DNA of 21,653 bases from Thalassarchaeum sp002495735 (lineage in GTDB: Archaea > Thermoplasmatota > Poseidoniia > Poseidoniales > Thalassarchaeaceae): contig CALDRG010000091.1 in NCBI GenBank assembly GCA_937911265.1, positions 1 to 21,653 of the forward strand, written 5' to 3'. The position numbers and the translations under genes were made by a program. Below are positions 14,084 through 21,622 of this stretch, in pieces (position 1 is the first letter of the stretch; every line of letters begins with the position of its first letter). A model generated the notes under the pieces. That model searched no databases. It saw only the letters and a list, made by a program, of their open reading frames with translations, and was not told the DNA's origin.

Positions 14084-14923
14084 TTACTCCTCTTCGGAGA
14101 GATCCACAAACGGAACCTCGTCGAGAAGATGCCCCGCTTCGACTTCGTCCTGCTTCCTAGTACTGGTACGAGGGCGCGCGCGCTGCGCGCTGGTCTCCGA
14201 CGAGCGAACCTCAGTGTCCGGGTCGGCCTCGATGAGCGCGCTCGCAGCCCTTCCTAACGCACGCTCCACCGCGGGTGCGTTACGGTCAGCGAGAGCCGCA
14301 CGGGCTTCGCCGATAGCCATCTCAGCAGCATCTAGTATGCCCGAGACCGCTACATCCAATCCCCTGAGTCTTCTGAGTGAGTCCTCAAGCTGGTCGACAT
14401 CCTCACTCATATCCTCGCTGGCGCGCGTGATGAGATCCTTCCATGCGCTCCTATGTCGAGCAGCCTCGCATCCGGTGACCTTCTCGAACTGACGCAACCG
14501 ACCCGGCTCCCACGGGTTCCTTCCCAGTGAGGCGACAAGGTCGTGCACGCATCTTGCACGAAGGCCCAACGGGCCGGATAACTCAATCCGATTCAGGAAG
14601 CATTTGGGCAGCAGTCCGAAGCCCCAGTACGAGCTACTTGAAATTCTCATTTGCAGTTCGTTGGCGCGAGAGCTGAGCGACCAGATCTGCTCGTCAAAGC
14701 CGGGTTGCTCAGCGAATCTCGGAGGATCGTGCGGGCCGAGCGCCCTGAGCGCAGCCTGCGCGACGTCACCGAGGTACACCTTGCCTCCAGAGCCCGGCCA
14801 GCCCTCAGGACGTAGGTATCCGTCCTCGTCGATGGCCATCCTCGGCTGCCCGTCATGTACTTGTGCGTACAGCACGGTGCGACTCGCGTCCGAACCGATC
14901 CACTCCTCATTCTCTGTACTCAC
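14084..14923 (-). CDS. Hypothetical protein, 279 residues
   Basis: I do not recognise this protein. The N-terminal part (about 1-130) is mixed, with Trp and Gly-rich turns (SSSYWGFGLLPKCF). The middle (about 165-240) is strongly helical and charged, rich in Ala, Glu, Asp and Arg, and may form a coiled coil. The C-terminus is acidic and ends VDLSEEE. There is no signal peptide or membrane segment. It starts at GTG 14923; AGGAGG lies only two bases before it, closer than usual, which makes the start uncertain. It is convergent with Sec61-beta with no spacing. The long open frame and clear codon pattern support a real gene. Confidence 0.7.
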   Translation of the reverse strand: MSTENEEWIGSDASRTVLYAQVHDGQPRMAIDEDGYLRPEGWPGSGGKVYLGDVAQAALRALGPHDPPRFAEQPGFDEQIWSLSSRANELQMRISSSSYWGFGLLPKCFLNRIELSGPLGLRARCVHDLVASLGRNPWEPGRLRQFEKVTGCEAARHRSAWKDLITRASEDMSEDVDQLEDSLRRLRGLDVAVSGILDAAEMAIGEARAALADRNAPAVERALGRAASALIEADPDTEVRSSETSAQRARPRTSTRKQDEVEAGHLLDEVPFVDLSEEE

Positions 14924-15002
14924 AACCTCCTGTGTGTGCGGGACGGGTTGAACGTTGCGCGCACGTGGGAACCGCTAAGTCCCTCCGAATCAAGCACTAC
15001 GT

Positions 15003-15197
15003 GTGCCGCGCAGAAAGTATGGAAGGCTGCAGAAAACGGTCGAGTCGCCACCTTCAGACAATTGCAGCAGGTGCAGGGCGGGCAAACACTGTCCAATCCC
15101 CTCTCACCCGGGCTACGTCATCCCAGCAGAGCGTGAGTGGCAGGGCCCGGAGTCGGTAGACAAGAGGGGCAACAAGAAGAATCCGGCCAAGAAGTAG
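15003..15197 (+). CDS. Small basic Cys/His protein, possibly zinc-binding
   Basis: The 64-residue product starts at GTG 15003 and is strongly basic at both ends. Its centre reads CSRCRAGKHCPIPSHPGY, giving Cys21, Cys24, His29, Cys30 and His35, which could bind one zinc ion. No family is recognised. No Shine-Dalgarno is visible before the GTG. Its TAG (15195-15197) exactly abuts the stop codon of the Xer gene, the same arrangement as at the Sec61-beta gene end, which supports it being real. It lies in what would otherwise be a gap of about 270 bases. Confidence 0.5.
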   Translation: MPRRKYGRLQKTVESPPSDNCSRCRAGKHCPIPSHPGYVIPAEREWQGPESVDKRGNKKNPAKK

Positions 15198-16316
15198 TCA
15201 GCGCAGTCTTTGATATGGTGCTTCACCTACTGCAGGAAGTTCCTCTGAGGACTCAATGACCTCGGTCTTCGGAAGCTCCCGTTGGGCGCGGTGGTAGATT
15301 TCTCTTAGGGTCTGGTCACCTATCTCAAGGTAGACTCGAGTGGTGGCGATACTGGCGTGACCGAGCAGGCGCTGAATCGTGACTAGATCGGCACCGCGCT
15401 CCAGCAGTCCTGTGGCAAAGGTGTGGCGCAGGGTGTGTGGACTCAATCGCGAGCGCGGAATATCGGCTGCGACGGCCAACCTGTCGATTAGTTTCTGCAC
15501 CGAGCGCGGATTCATCCTACGTCCGCGACTCGACAGTAGTAGGGAGCGCAACTCGTTCTCCCTATCGCACATCTGAATTCGACTATTCCGAATCGGGCCC
15601 CAAGCTTCGATGGCGTCGACGGTGGCCTTGGTGAACAGCACAGTTCGGTCTTTCTCTCCCTTTCCTCCGATGACCAGCGCGGACAAGTCCTCAGTGTCAA
15701 CGTCGTCGATGTCAAGAGAGCACAGCTCCGAGACGCGCAGTCCGGTGTCGAGGAGTATGGTGACCACGGGTTGCGCGAGCGGATCCTCGGACCGAGTGGC
15801 CGCAGTGCGCACCCGGCCGAGCTCGTTGCGCCCAAGGGTGCGAGGCAGCGAGCGGCTACGATTTGGTCTCTGGATCCAATCGGGTACAGAGTGTCCGATC
15901 CACTGCAGGAGATGCGAGGCGGCTGCGATGCGGGCGTTGACGGTGGCAGGCTTTAGTCCCCCAATACCATTCAGCCAAGCATCCATTCTGCCTTTGTTGG
16001 GATCGACTCTTGTGTGGAAGTCTCGAACGCCGATTGTCTTCGCCTCTTCCCAGTCGAGAGGATGTTCTCCTGGCAGCGAAGTGGTGCACAGGGTGCGTGC
16101 AGCGACGGTGTATGCCCTGACTGTGTGTTCACTCTTCTTCTCGGTCCGCAGTCTCTGCATCCAACAGTCGAACCAAGGCAGCTCAGAGAGACTCTGGAGG
16201 CGTGAAGGGAGGGGAGTGTCGCCTTCAATAGTGAAATTCGCGAACCTCGCTCGCTCTCGCTCCACTAAGCCACCATTGACCCAAGAATTAGCTACTCCTT
16301 CCCTCGGTTCAGTCAA
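15198..16316 (-). CDS. XerC/XerD-type tyrosine recombinase
   Basis: Site-specific recombinase. The 372-residue product has an N-terminal SAM-like core-binding domain (about 45-150, with EKKSEHTVRAYTVAARTL) and a C-terminal catalytic domain with the full set of active residues: R194 (DTGLRVSEL), K219 (GGKGEKDRT), H294 and R297 (SPHTLRHTF), H320 (LLGHAS) and the nucleophile Y329 (TTRVYLEI). A housekeeping chromosome-dimer role (archaeal Xer/dif) is possible; no other mobile-element genes are nearby. It starts at TTG 16316, supported by GAGG eight bases upstream. The N-terminal 45 residues are longer than in most Xer proteins. Confidence 0.92.
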   Translation of the reverse strand: MTEPREGVANSWVNGGLVERERARFANFTIEGDTPLPSRLQSLSELPWFDCWMQRLRTEKKSEHTVRAYTVAARTLCTTSLPGEHPLDWEEAKTIGVRDFHTRVDPNKGRMDAWLNGIGGLKPATVNARIAAASHLLQWIGHSVPDWIQRPNRSRSLPRTLGRNELGRVRTAATRSEDPLAQPVVTILLDTGLRVSELCSLDIDDVDTEDLSALVIGGKGEKDRTVLFTKATVDAIEAWGPIRNSRIQMCDRENELRSLLLSSRGRRMNPRSVQKLIDRLAVAADIPRSRLSPHTLRHTFATGLLERGADLVTIQRLLGHASIATTRVYLEIGDQTLREIYHRAQRELPKTEVIESSEELPAVGEAPYQRLR

Positions 16317-16453
16317 ATCTCTCGCCTCTAGGCCGCGAACGGCCGTGCATCCCTTGTCCCTACGGACAGGTCCAAGTTATCGTAATAAGACTTGAATGCT
16401 TCTCTCTCCAAAGGGGTGAGAACCGCCGTTTGACCGAGCCTTAGGAAATGCCG
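16317..16453. promoter_or_regulatory. Leader/promoter region of the Xer gene with small inverted repeats
   Basis: This 137-base gap lies between the start of xer and the stop of rimK, both on the minus strand. It holds GGCCG/CGGCC (16331-16344, TTCG loop on the coding strand) two bases upstream of the xer ribosome-binding site, TGTCC/GGACA (16355-16368), and an imperfect inverted repeat CAAGT...ACTTG (16373-16394). These could be leader hairpins, a regulator site or a recombination site. Confidence 0.4.
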
Positions 16454-17413
16454 TCAGTCGTAGATTCCGGAAGCCTCGCTCCCGGCCCCCGTCATCTCCG
16501 TGCTGTCCGATGACTCGAAGTCCCCGCGGGACTCCGCGAGTCTCCTGTTGAGCAGGCGAGCCACCTTAGCGGCCACAAATCCCTCACCAACCACGGATTC
16601 GATTCCTTCGAGACCGGGACTAGAGTTGACCTCGAGGACCAGTGGTCCGTTGCGTGATTCTAGCATATCCACGCCAGCGAGGTCCAAACCGAGCTTGTTT
16701 GCAGCGGTGCAGGCTATCTTGGCAAATTTGCCAGAGATCTCTACTGGCTCTACACTTCCTCCGAGATGGAAGTTGGAGCGGAACTCGGAGCCATGCGCCT
16801 TGCGGCGCATAGCAGCGACGACCTCGCCGCCAACCACGAGTGCTCTGACGTCCTGCCCGTGTGACTCCTGGATGTACTCTTGGACCAGCGGACGCATGCC
16901 ACGCTCGAGCATTTGGTAGACCAGTTGGCGAGCCTGTTGCTCGGTGTGAGCTAGGAAAACCCCTGAGCCGTGTGTGCCTTCGTTACTCTTGATTACGCAC
17001 GGAGTGCCGCCGACCTGGTTGACAGCGCGAACGGTGTCCTCCCAGGCCCCGACGTTCGCGGTGATGGGAACGGGGACACCGACTTCTCTCATCAGTTGGC
17101 AGGCTGCCAGTTTGTCACGACTGTTGGCGATGCCATCACTCTTGTTGATTACGATGACCCCCATTCTCTCAAACTGCTTGACGATGCTGACGCCCCTGCG
17201 GGTGATTGAGTGGCCGATTCGTGGGATGACAGCATCACACTCGAGCGGCCAGCCTCTGTAGTAGATCCTGCCACCACTGTCGTCAATGAGCACAGTGAGC
17301 TTCATTGGGTCCACAACCCTGACCGCCCAACCCTCGTTCTCGGCCTCCTTAACGAGTTGCTTGGTACTGTACAGACCGGGCCCCCGGGACAGTATGACTA
17401 GGCGCGGGTCCAT
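16454..17413 (-). CDS. rimK: RimK-family ATP-grasp alpha-L-glutamate ligase
   Basis: ATP-dependent ligase that adds glutamate to a protein or small-molecule acceptor. The 319-residue product closely follows bacterial RimK from its first residues: LVILSRGPGLYSTKQL, DAVIPRIG, SRDKLAACQL, the ATP-grasp loop IKSNEGTHGSGV, QEYIQESHGQDVRALVV, EFRSNFHLGG and the metal-binding EVNSSPGLEGIE (261-272). The ATG at 17413 was chosen by alignment with the family start; ATG 17452 and a start at 17491 add unrelated residues. The C-terminal 25 residues are an acidic Ser/Glu-rich tail. Archaea lack the classical bacterial target, ribosomal protein S6, so the substrate is unknown. It is divergent from the SAP-domain gene. 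Confidence 0.92.
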   Translation of the reverse strand: MDPRLVILSRGPGLYSTKQLVKEAENEGWAVRVVDPMKLTVLIDDSGGRIYYRGWPLECDAVIPRIGHSITRRGVSIVKQFERMGVIVINKSDGIANSRDKLAACQLMREVGVPVPITANVGAWEDTVRAVNQVGGTPCVIKSNEGTHGSGVFLAHTEQQARQLVYQMLERGMRPLVQEYIQESHGQDVRALVVGGEVVAAMRRKAHGSEFRSNFHLGGSVEPVEISGKFAKIACTAANKLGLDLAGVDMLESRNGPLVLEVNSSPGLEGIESVVGEGFVAAKVARLLNRRLAESRGDFESSDSTEMTGAGSEASGIYD

Positions 17414-17480
17414 GTCTTGCGCCGACCGACCGCACTTCTTGAGTCCTTTCATCGGCCTTGTCGCACAGTCTCGCGAGTGT

Positions 17481-17501
17481 GCGTCCTGCAAGGCAGGACG
17501 C
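17481..17501. repeat. Perfect 9-bp inverted repeat in the rimK/SAP divergent region
   Basis: GCGTCCTGC (17481-17489) and GCAGGACGC (17493-17501) are exact reverse complements around an AAG loop. The site lies 43 bases before the SAP-gene ATG. A nearby CTCGCGAG palindrome is at 17470-17477. It could be an operator or an mRNA leader hairpin. Confidence 0.7.
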
Positions 17502-17544
17502 CGAAGGAGTTGAAAGCCACCCCATTGGACTGAGAGTGAGCAGA

Positions 17545-19710
17545 ATGGCTTCCGAAGGTATTCCTGGCCGCGACACCCTGTCTGCGATGAAGGTCAGCGA
17601 GCTGCGCCAGTTGTGCAGCGACCACGGACTTCTGGTGTCGGGCAAGAAGCACGAGCTGGTAGACAGGTTGCTCGGCCGTGAGGCACCCCCCGTTGAGACT
17701 CCAAAAGTCGTCGCGGAGAGCAAATCCGAGGACATCGACGATGCCATCGACAAGCTGATTGCCAGAGTAAGCGGGGATGAGCCGGCCGAGCCAGAACCAG
17801 AACTTGAGCCAGAACCAGAGCCCGAGGAAGTGGTCATTGAAGCGGAGATTATCGAAGATGAAATAGCAGATTTCAAGGATGCAGAACCTGAGGGAATCGA
17901 GGAAGAGAACGAGCCAGAACCGCCCGAGGAGGATCCGTGGTTCTCCGGAGTGATACCCAGCGAGGCGACTGATGAGATGTTCCTCGAAGACGACGAGGAT
18001 GAGGAGCCCTCAATGATCATCACGCTACCTTCGGTCGATGGCCTGAAGGAAAACTGGCAGGCAATTTCAGCAATCGCTGTGGTGGTCCTGCTAGTCGGCG
18101 CCATCGCGTTCTACCTAGTGCAGCAGGACCCAGCCTTCACCGCTCGACCCCTGCGCTACGGCGACCAAATGGACTTCACCGTCACTGAGACCACGATAGA
18201 AATCACCGGAGACGAGATGATTGGAATTCTGAGGGACATCACTACACCAACCCTAGACGAGGTCTGCGACGAGCTCCGAGCGACCGTCAGTGGCGGGACA
18301 GGCTCGATATCGATTCGCAATGGCGGCATAGGCGACATCTCCCATCCTCTGGACGCCGAACTCATCGGTGCGGTGAACGCTCACGACGCCCACGGCAGGG
18401 AGCACCTGACTGCCGAGCAGACGGTGACACACAACCTCGCAATCGACCTACAGGGAAAGGTCAGGAACGAAGGGGTATGTACCAACACTGGCTGGATAAA
18501 GGAAGACAATTCTCTTGTTTCATCATCTAAGTCATGGAGAGATATTGCCAGCAAGTCTACCATTCGGACTGATACCGATCTCAGCTTCACCGACCCGGAC
18601 AACGTCCGGACGGATGCTCGGGCAGTTGCGTTCGGCTCCAACGGCCTCGGATCACTGGGAACTCTCTCTCCGCTGCTAATTTTCCCCCTGACTCCAATCG
18701 AACTGCACGAATTCTTTGGTGACACTCCTCTCACAGAAGGCCTCTCCTCGGTGAAGGCCTCGGGCCTGATGGACTGGACCTGGACCGTGCAGGGAGAAAT
18801 CAACACTGCCATGCATGGCCTCGTCACTCATGTGAGTATCTCGGAGGAGGGGCTCGCTGGGTGCGTGGGCCACGTCAACATCGACATTCACGTAAAGCGT
18901 GGAAATCCGTGGCCAGTCAAGCAGATGGTGGATATCTTGCTCGACAAGGAAGGCGGCGAGGACTGTAGTCTCGAGGGGCTGATTTCCGACTACTTGCTCG
19001 ACCTTCCAGACGGAACACTTGCGGTGAACGCGGTGATAACCGAGACTTCGAGTAACTTCGGCTCGACTCCTGTGCACTGGGATACAACCTATGCCGGCAG
19101 TCCCAGCAGTGGGGAGGACATACCTAACAGCCAGCAGCACTGGGAGGAGGCGATGCCAGACGAATCAAGTCTCAGGGAGTTCGACCTAGAGGCCGCAGTT
19201 GACTGTCTGCTGGCCAACCACTCCTCAAGCGACGCGGCTGAGGCGCTGGAATCTGCTGGCTACATCTGGCAGGCGACGTACACAGCCAATGAGTGGAACA
19301 TGTCATGGGTTGATGACGACGAAAACGCCGGCTGGGTCGTGCTGCGGGTCAAGGATTCAGGCTGCATACTGGTCGAGCAGCGGGAATACGACGAGGGCAC
19401 CGTGTCCTGGGATCGAAATGAGATTCCTGAGACCCTCACACTAGGTCTGATGGAAGAGCGCGTACTGGACCCGTTGAGATACCCCGAGCTCAACCAGTTC
19501 ATCAGTGACGGGTCCGGCTGGGAACCCTCAGTCAGTTACGGCTACCTACTGGCTACCACATCAGTCGATGTACTGTCGCTGGACATGGTGACAGCAGCGG
19601 GAACGCGCTCATGGGGGGACTCGGGTCGAGACAACACGGTGGGTTTCGCAATCGATGCGGAGACTGGCAGAATGGTCGGCTGGTACCACACCTCGCTTCC
19701 CTCCGACTAG
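17545..19710 (+). CDS. Membrane-anchored SAP-domain protein
   Basis: The 721-residue product has an N-terminal SAP domain (about 12-45: MKVSELRQLCSDHGLLVSGK, then ELVDRLL), a helix-extension-helix motif that binds DNA in known proteins. A very acidic Glu/Pro stretch follows (about 74-158), then one membrane helix (172-192, AIAVVVLLVGAIAFYLV) and a large region of about 530 residues that should lie outside the cell if the SAP part is inside. The outer part is not recognised and ends VGFAIDAETGRMVGWYHTSL. The ATG at 17545 was preferred over the start at 17458 because the extra 29 residues do not look like protein and would use up the divergent promoter region. It is followed by parA, 72 bases away or 36 if parA uses its upstream start. 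The domain order is clear; the role is inferred. Confidence 0.88.
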   Translation: MASEGIPGRDTLSAMKVSELRQLCSDHGLLVSGKKHELVDRLLGREAPPVETPKVVAESKSEDIDDAIDKLIARVSGDEPAEPEPELEPEPEPEEVVIEAEIIEDEIADFKDAEPEGIEEENEPEPPEEDPWFSGVIPSEATDEMFLEDDEDEEPSMIITLPSVDGLKENWQAISAIAVVVLLVGAIAFYLVQQDPAFTARPLRYGDQMDFTVTETTIEITGDEMIGILRDITTPTLDEVCDELRATVSGGTGSISIRNGGIGDISHPLDAELIGAVNAHDAHGREHLTAEQTVTHNLAIDLQGKVRNEGVCTNTGWIKEDNSLVSSSKSWRDIASKSTIRTDTDLSFTDPDNVRTDARAVAFGSNGLGSLGTLSPLLIFPLTPIELHEFFGDTPLTEGLSSVKASGLMDWTWTVQGEINTAMHGLVTHVSISEEGLAGCVGHVNIDIHVKRGNPWPVKQMVDILLDKEGGEDCSLEGLISDYLLDLPDGTLAVNAVITETSSNFGSTPVHWDTTYAGSPSSGEDIPNSQQHWEEAMPDESSLREFDLEAAVDCLLANHSSSDAAEALESAGYIWQATYTANEWNMSWVDDDENAGWVVLRVKDSGCILVEQREYDEGTVSWDRNEIPETLTLGLMEERVLDPLRYPELNQFISDGSGWEPSVSYGYLLATTSVDVLSLDMVTAAGTRSWGDSGRDNTVGFAIDAETGRMVGWYHTSLPSD

Positions 19711-19760
19711 CGTCAAACCGACTCGTCCCGAGGCCCACTCAGCGGCATGTTCAACAACAC

Positions 19761-19783
19761 TACGAGCGCCAAAGGCGCTCGTA
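19761..19783. promoter_or_regulatory. Perfect 10-bp palindrome at the parA start codon
   Basis: TACGAGCGCC (19761-19770) and GGCGCTCGTA (19774-19783) are exact reverse complements around AAA. The last base is the A of the ATG at 19783. It may be an autoregulatory operator, a parS-like site or an mRNA hairpin hiding the start codon. If parA starts at 19747, it lies within codons 5-13. Confidence 0.7.
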
Positions 19784-20736
19784 TGAATACTGAAGACGAT
19801 GGCGACGACCTGCCTGAGGTGCAGAACGCGCCACTCGTAATCGACGCTGAGTTCACCGAGGTCGAAGAGGAGACCACAGCGCCGATGCTGGATGCGGTAG
19901 ACGAGATCAGCACGGCCCGCGCCCGACCTCCCCTCGATCTCCCACCCGGATTACCTACTCCGGAGGGCAGGGCCAGAGTAGTCACCGTGATCAATCAGAA
20001 GGGAGGGGTCGGCAAGACGACCACCGTGATCAATATCGCATCCCAGTTGGCGCTGCGCGGGCACAAGGTACTGGTGGTCGATGCAGATTCACAGGGTAAC
20101 TGCGCCACGGGCTTAGGCGTCGACAAGAGCAAGGTGCGCGCGACCACCAGAGACCTCATCCTGAACCCGGAGACTGCAGTCAACGCTAGGCACGCCACAG
20201 CGGTGGACGGACTGCACATGGTGGTCGGTGACAGGAGCCTGATAGGGCTCGAGCAGGAGATGCTCAGGCAGTTGGGTCGAGAACATAGGCTCACCGAAGC
20301 CCTAGAACCGCTTCTACAGCACTACGATATCGTACTCATTGACACCCCGCCCTCGCTAGGTATTGTCTCAATCAACGCACTGGTAGCCAGTGATGGCATC
20401 CTTATCCCAGTCCAGACCGAGTATTTCGCTCTCGAGGGACTGGCCATGCTCGCTGGCACCATCAGGGAGGTCAGGGGACTTCTCAACCCCAAACTAGGAG
20501 TCGATGGCGTGATGCTGACAATGCACGCGCCTACACTACTCAACCAACAGGTCGCGAGTGAAGTTCGAGAGGCCTTCCCCGAGCTCATCGTCGAGCCAGC
20601 AATCCGTCGCAACATCAGGCTCGCCGAAGCCCCCAGTCACGGCATCCCGATACACCTGCACGACCCCACTAGTGCGGGGGGCCAAGACTACCAGGCGATA
20701 GCAACTGTTCTAGAGCGTCGCTGGGGCCTTGTGTAA
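19783..20736 (+). CDS. parA: ParA/Soj-type chromosome partitioning ATPase
   Basis: ATP-dependent DNA-binding partition protein. From the ATG at 19783 it has 317 residues: an acidic, disordered-looking extension (1-60), the deviant Walker A NQKGGVGKTTT (71-81) with both signature lysines, the A' box VVDADSQGN (98-106) and Walker B IDTPPSLG. The conserved QTEYFALEGLAML and EAPSHGIPI stretches also fit Soj/ParA rather than MinD. ATG 19747 is an alternative start and would place the palindrome inside the gene. No parB follows; the next gene is a transporter one base downstream. The upstream neighbour is the SAP membrane protein on the same strand, suggesting shared function in DNA positioning. 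Confidence 0.94.
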   Translation: MNTEDDGDDLPEVQNAPLVIDAEFTEVEEETTAPMLDAVDEISTARARPPLDLPPGLPTPEGRARVVTVINQKGGVGKTTTVINIASQLALRGHKVLVVDADSQGNCATGLGVDKSKVRATTRDLILNPETAVNARHATAVDGLHMVVGDRSLIGLEQEMLRQLGREHRLTEALEPLLQHYDIVLIDTPPSLGIVSINALVASDGILIPVQTEYFALEGLAMLAGTIREVRGLLNPKLGVDGVMLTMHAPTLLNQQVASEVREAFPELIVEPAIRRNIRLAEAPSHGIPIHLHDPTSAGGQDYQAIATVLERRWGLV

Positions 20737-20737
20737 G

Positions 20738-21622
20738 ATGTCGGACGAACTCTCCTCCGACTCGCCCAGAGCTGCAGTCCTGTGGATGATCTTCGGCAGC
20801 CTCTGCTTCGGCACGATGAACGCCCTCGTGAAGTGGACCAGCGTGCACGCCGACGTCTGGATGATTATCCTAGTGCGTTCAGCGGTGATAGCCTTCGCAG
20901 TGGCCGCTTTCGCAGCCAGTCGCGGCATCAGCCTGAGAGTGAACAACAGGAAGACGATGTTCCTACGATGCGCTGTGGGCTTGACAGCGATGATTCTCTA
21001 CTTCACCGCTCTAGGAAGGATTCCGATAGGCCAGGCGGTCACTCTGCAGTACACCGCTCCCCTGTTCGTCGCCCTGCTCTCTGGCAAGGTGCTGGCTGAG
21101 AGAGTATCCGCAGGCGTTGCTTTCCTAGTCATCACTGCATTCGCAGGAATCATCCTAATCGTCTCGCCTGAATTGGGCACAGTGGAGCCCGACGCGCTAC
21201 TGGCTCTAGGCTCCGGCTTCTTCGCTGCGTTCGCGTACATGTACGTGCGTGAGTTGCGCACTACCGATTCCCCTACCTCAGTGGTGTTCTGGTTTGCAGC
21301 AGCCTCTGTAGCAGGTAGTGTGGTGCAGGCAGCACCGGATCTGTTCTCGCTTGATACGAAGACCCTAGCAGCCCTTGTCGGGATTGGGATTGGTGCTGGA
21401 GGAGGACAGGTCGGCATCACAATGGCCTATCAGAAGGCCAATGCTGCATGGGTGAGCGCGTTTTCTTACCTCACTGTGATTGTGGCGACATTCTACGGTT
21501 TCTCTGTCTTCGGAGAGACGCTGAGTACTGCGGATTGGATAGGTGGCCTGCTGATTGTCGGCTCAGGTGTCGCTTTGGTGTTCATGGTGCCATCTGCTGA
21601 AGAGAAGACTACTCAGCACTAG
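20738..21622 (+). CDS. EamA/DMT-family transporter
   Basis: Predicted drug/metabolite-type membrane transporter of 294 residues with about ten hydrophobic helices arranged as two EamA repeats, the usual length and layout of the family. Recognisable parts are the first-repeat segment FGSLCFGTMNALVKW, the ALGRIPIGQAVTLQYTAPLFVALL stretch and, in the second repeat, AYQKANAAWVSAFSYLTVIVATFYGF and FGETLS. Substrate cannot be predicted. The ATG at 20738 lies one base after the parA stop, so the two genes probably share an mRNA; a TTG at 20729 inside parA is less likely. No functional link to ParA is known. Confidence 0.92.
   Translation: MSDELSSDSPRAAVLWMIFGSLCFGTMNALVKWTSVHADVWMIILVRSAVIAFAVAAFAASRGISLRVNNRKTMFLRCAVGLTAMILYFTALGRIPIGQAVTLQYTAPLFVALLSGKVLAERVSAGVAFLVITAFAGIILIVSPELGTVEPDALLALGSGFFAAFAYMYVRELRTTDSPTSVVFWFAAASVAGSVVQAAPDLFSLDTKTLAALVGIGIGAGGGQVGITMAYQKANAAWVSAFSYLTVIVATFYGFSVFGETLSTADWIGGLLIVGSGVALVFMVPSAEEKTTQH

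Noticed and set aside
16373..16394. Call of a true dif site
   Set aside because: The arms are imperfect and offset by one or two bases and do not match the usual 11-6-11 layout.
15610..16395. Plus-strand 261-residue ORF
   Set aside because: Ser/Arg-rich shadow opposite the xer gene, which has all its catalytic residues.
17458..17544. 29-residue N-terminal extension of the SAP protein
   Set aside because: It spans the perfect hairpin and the divergent promoter region and does not resemble a protein N-terminus.
17349..18104. Minus-strand 251-residue Ser-rich ORF
   Set aside because: Shadow of the Glu/Pro-rich linker of the SAP protein on the other strand.
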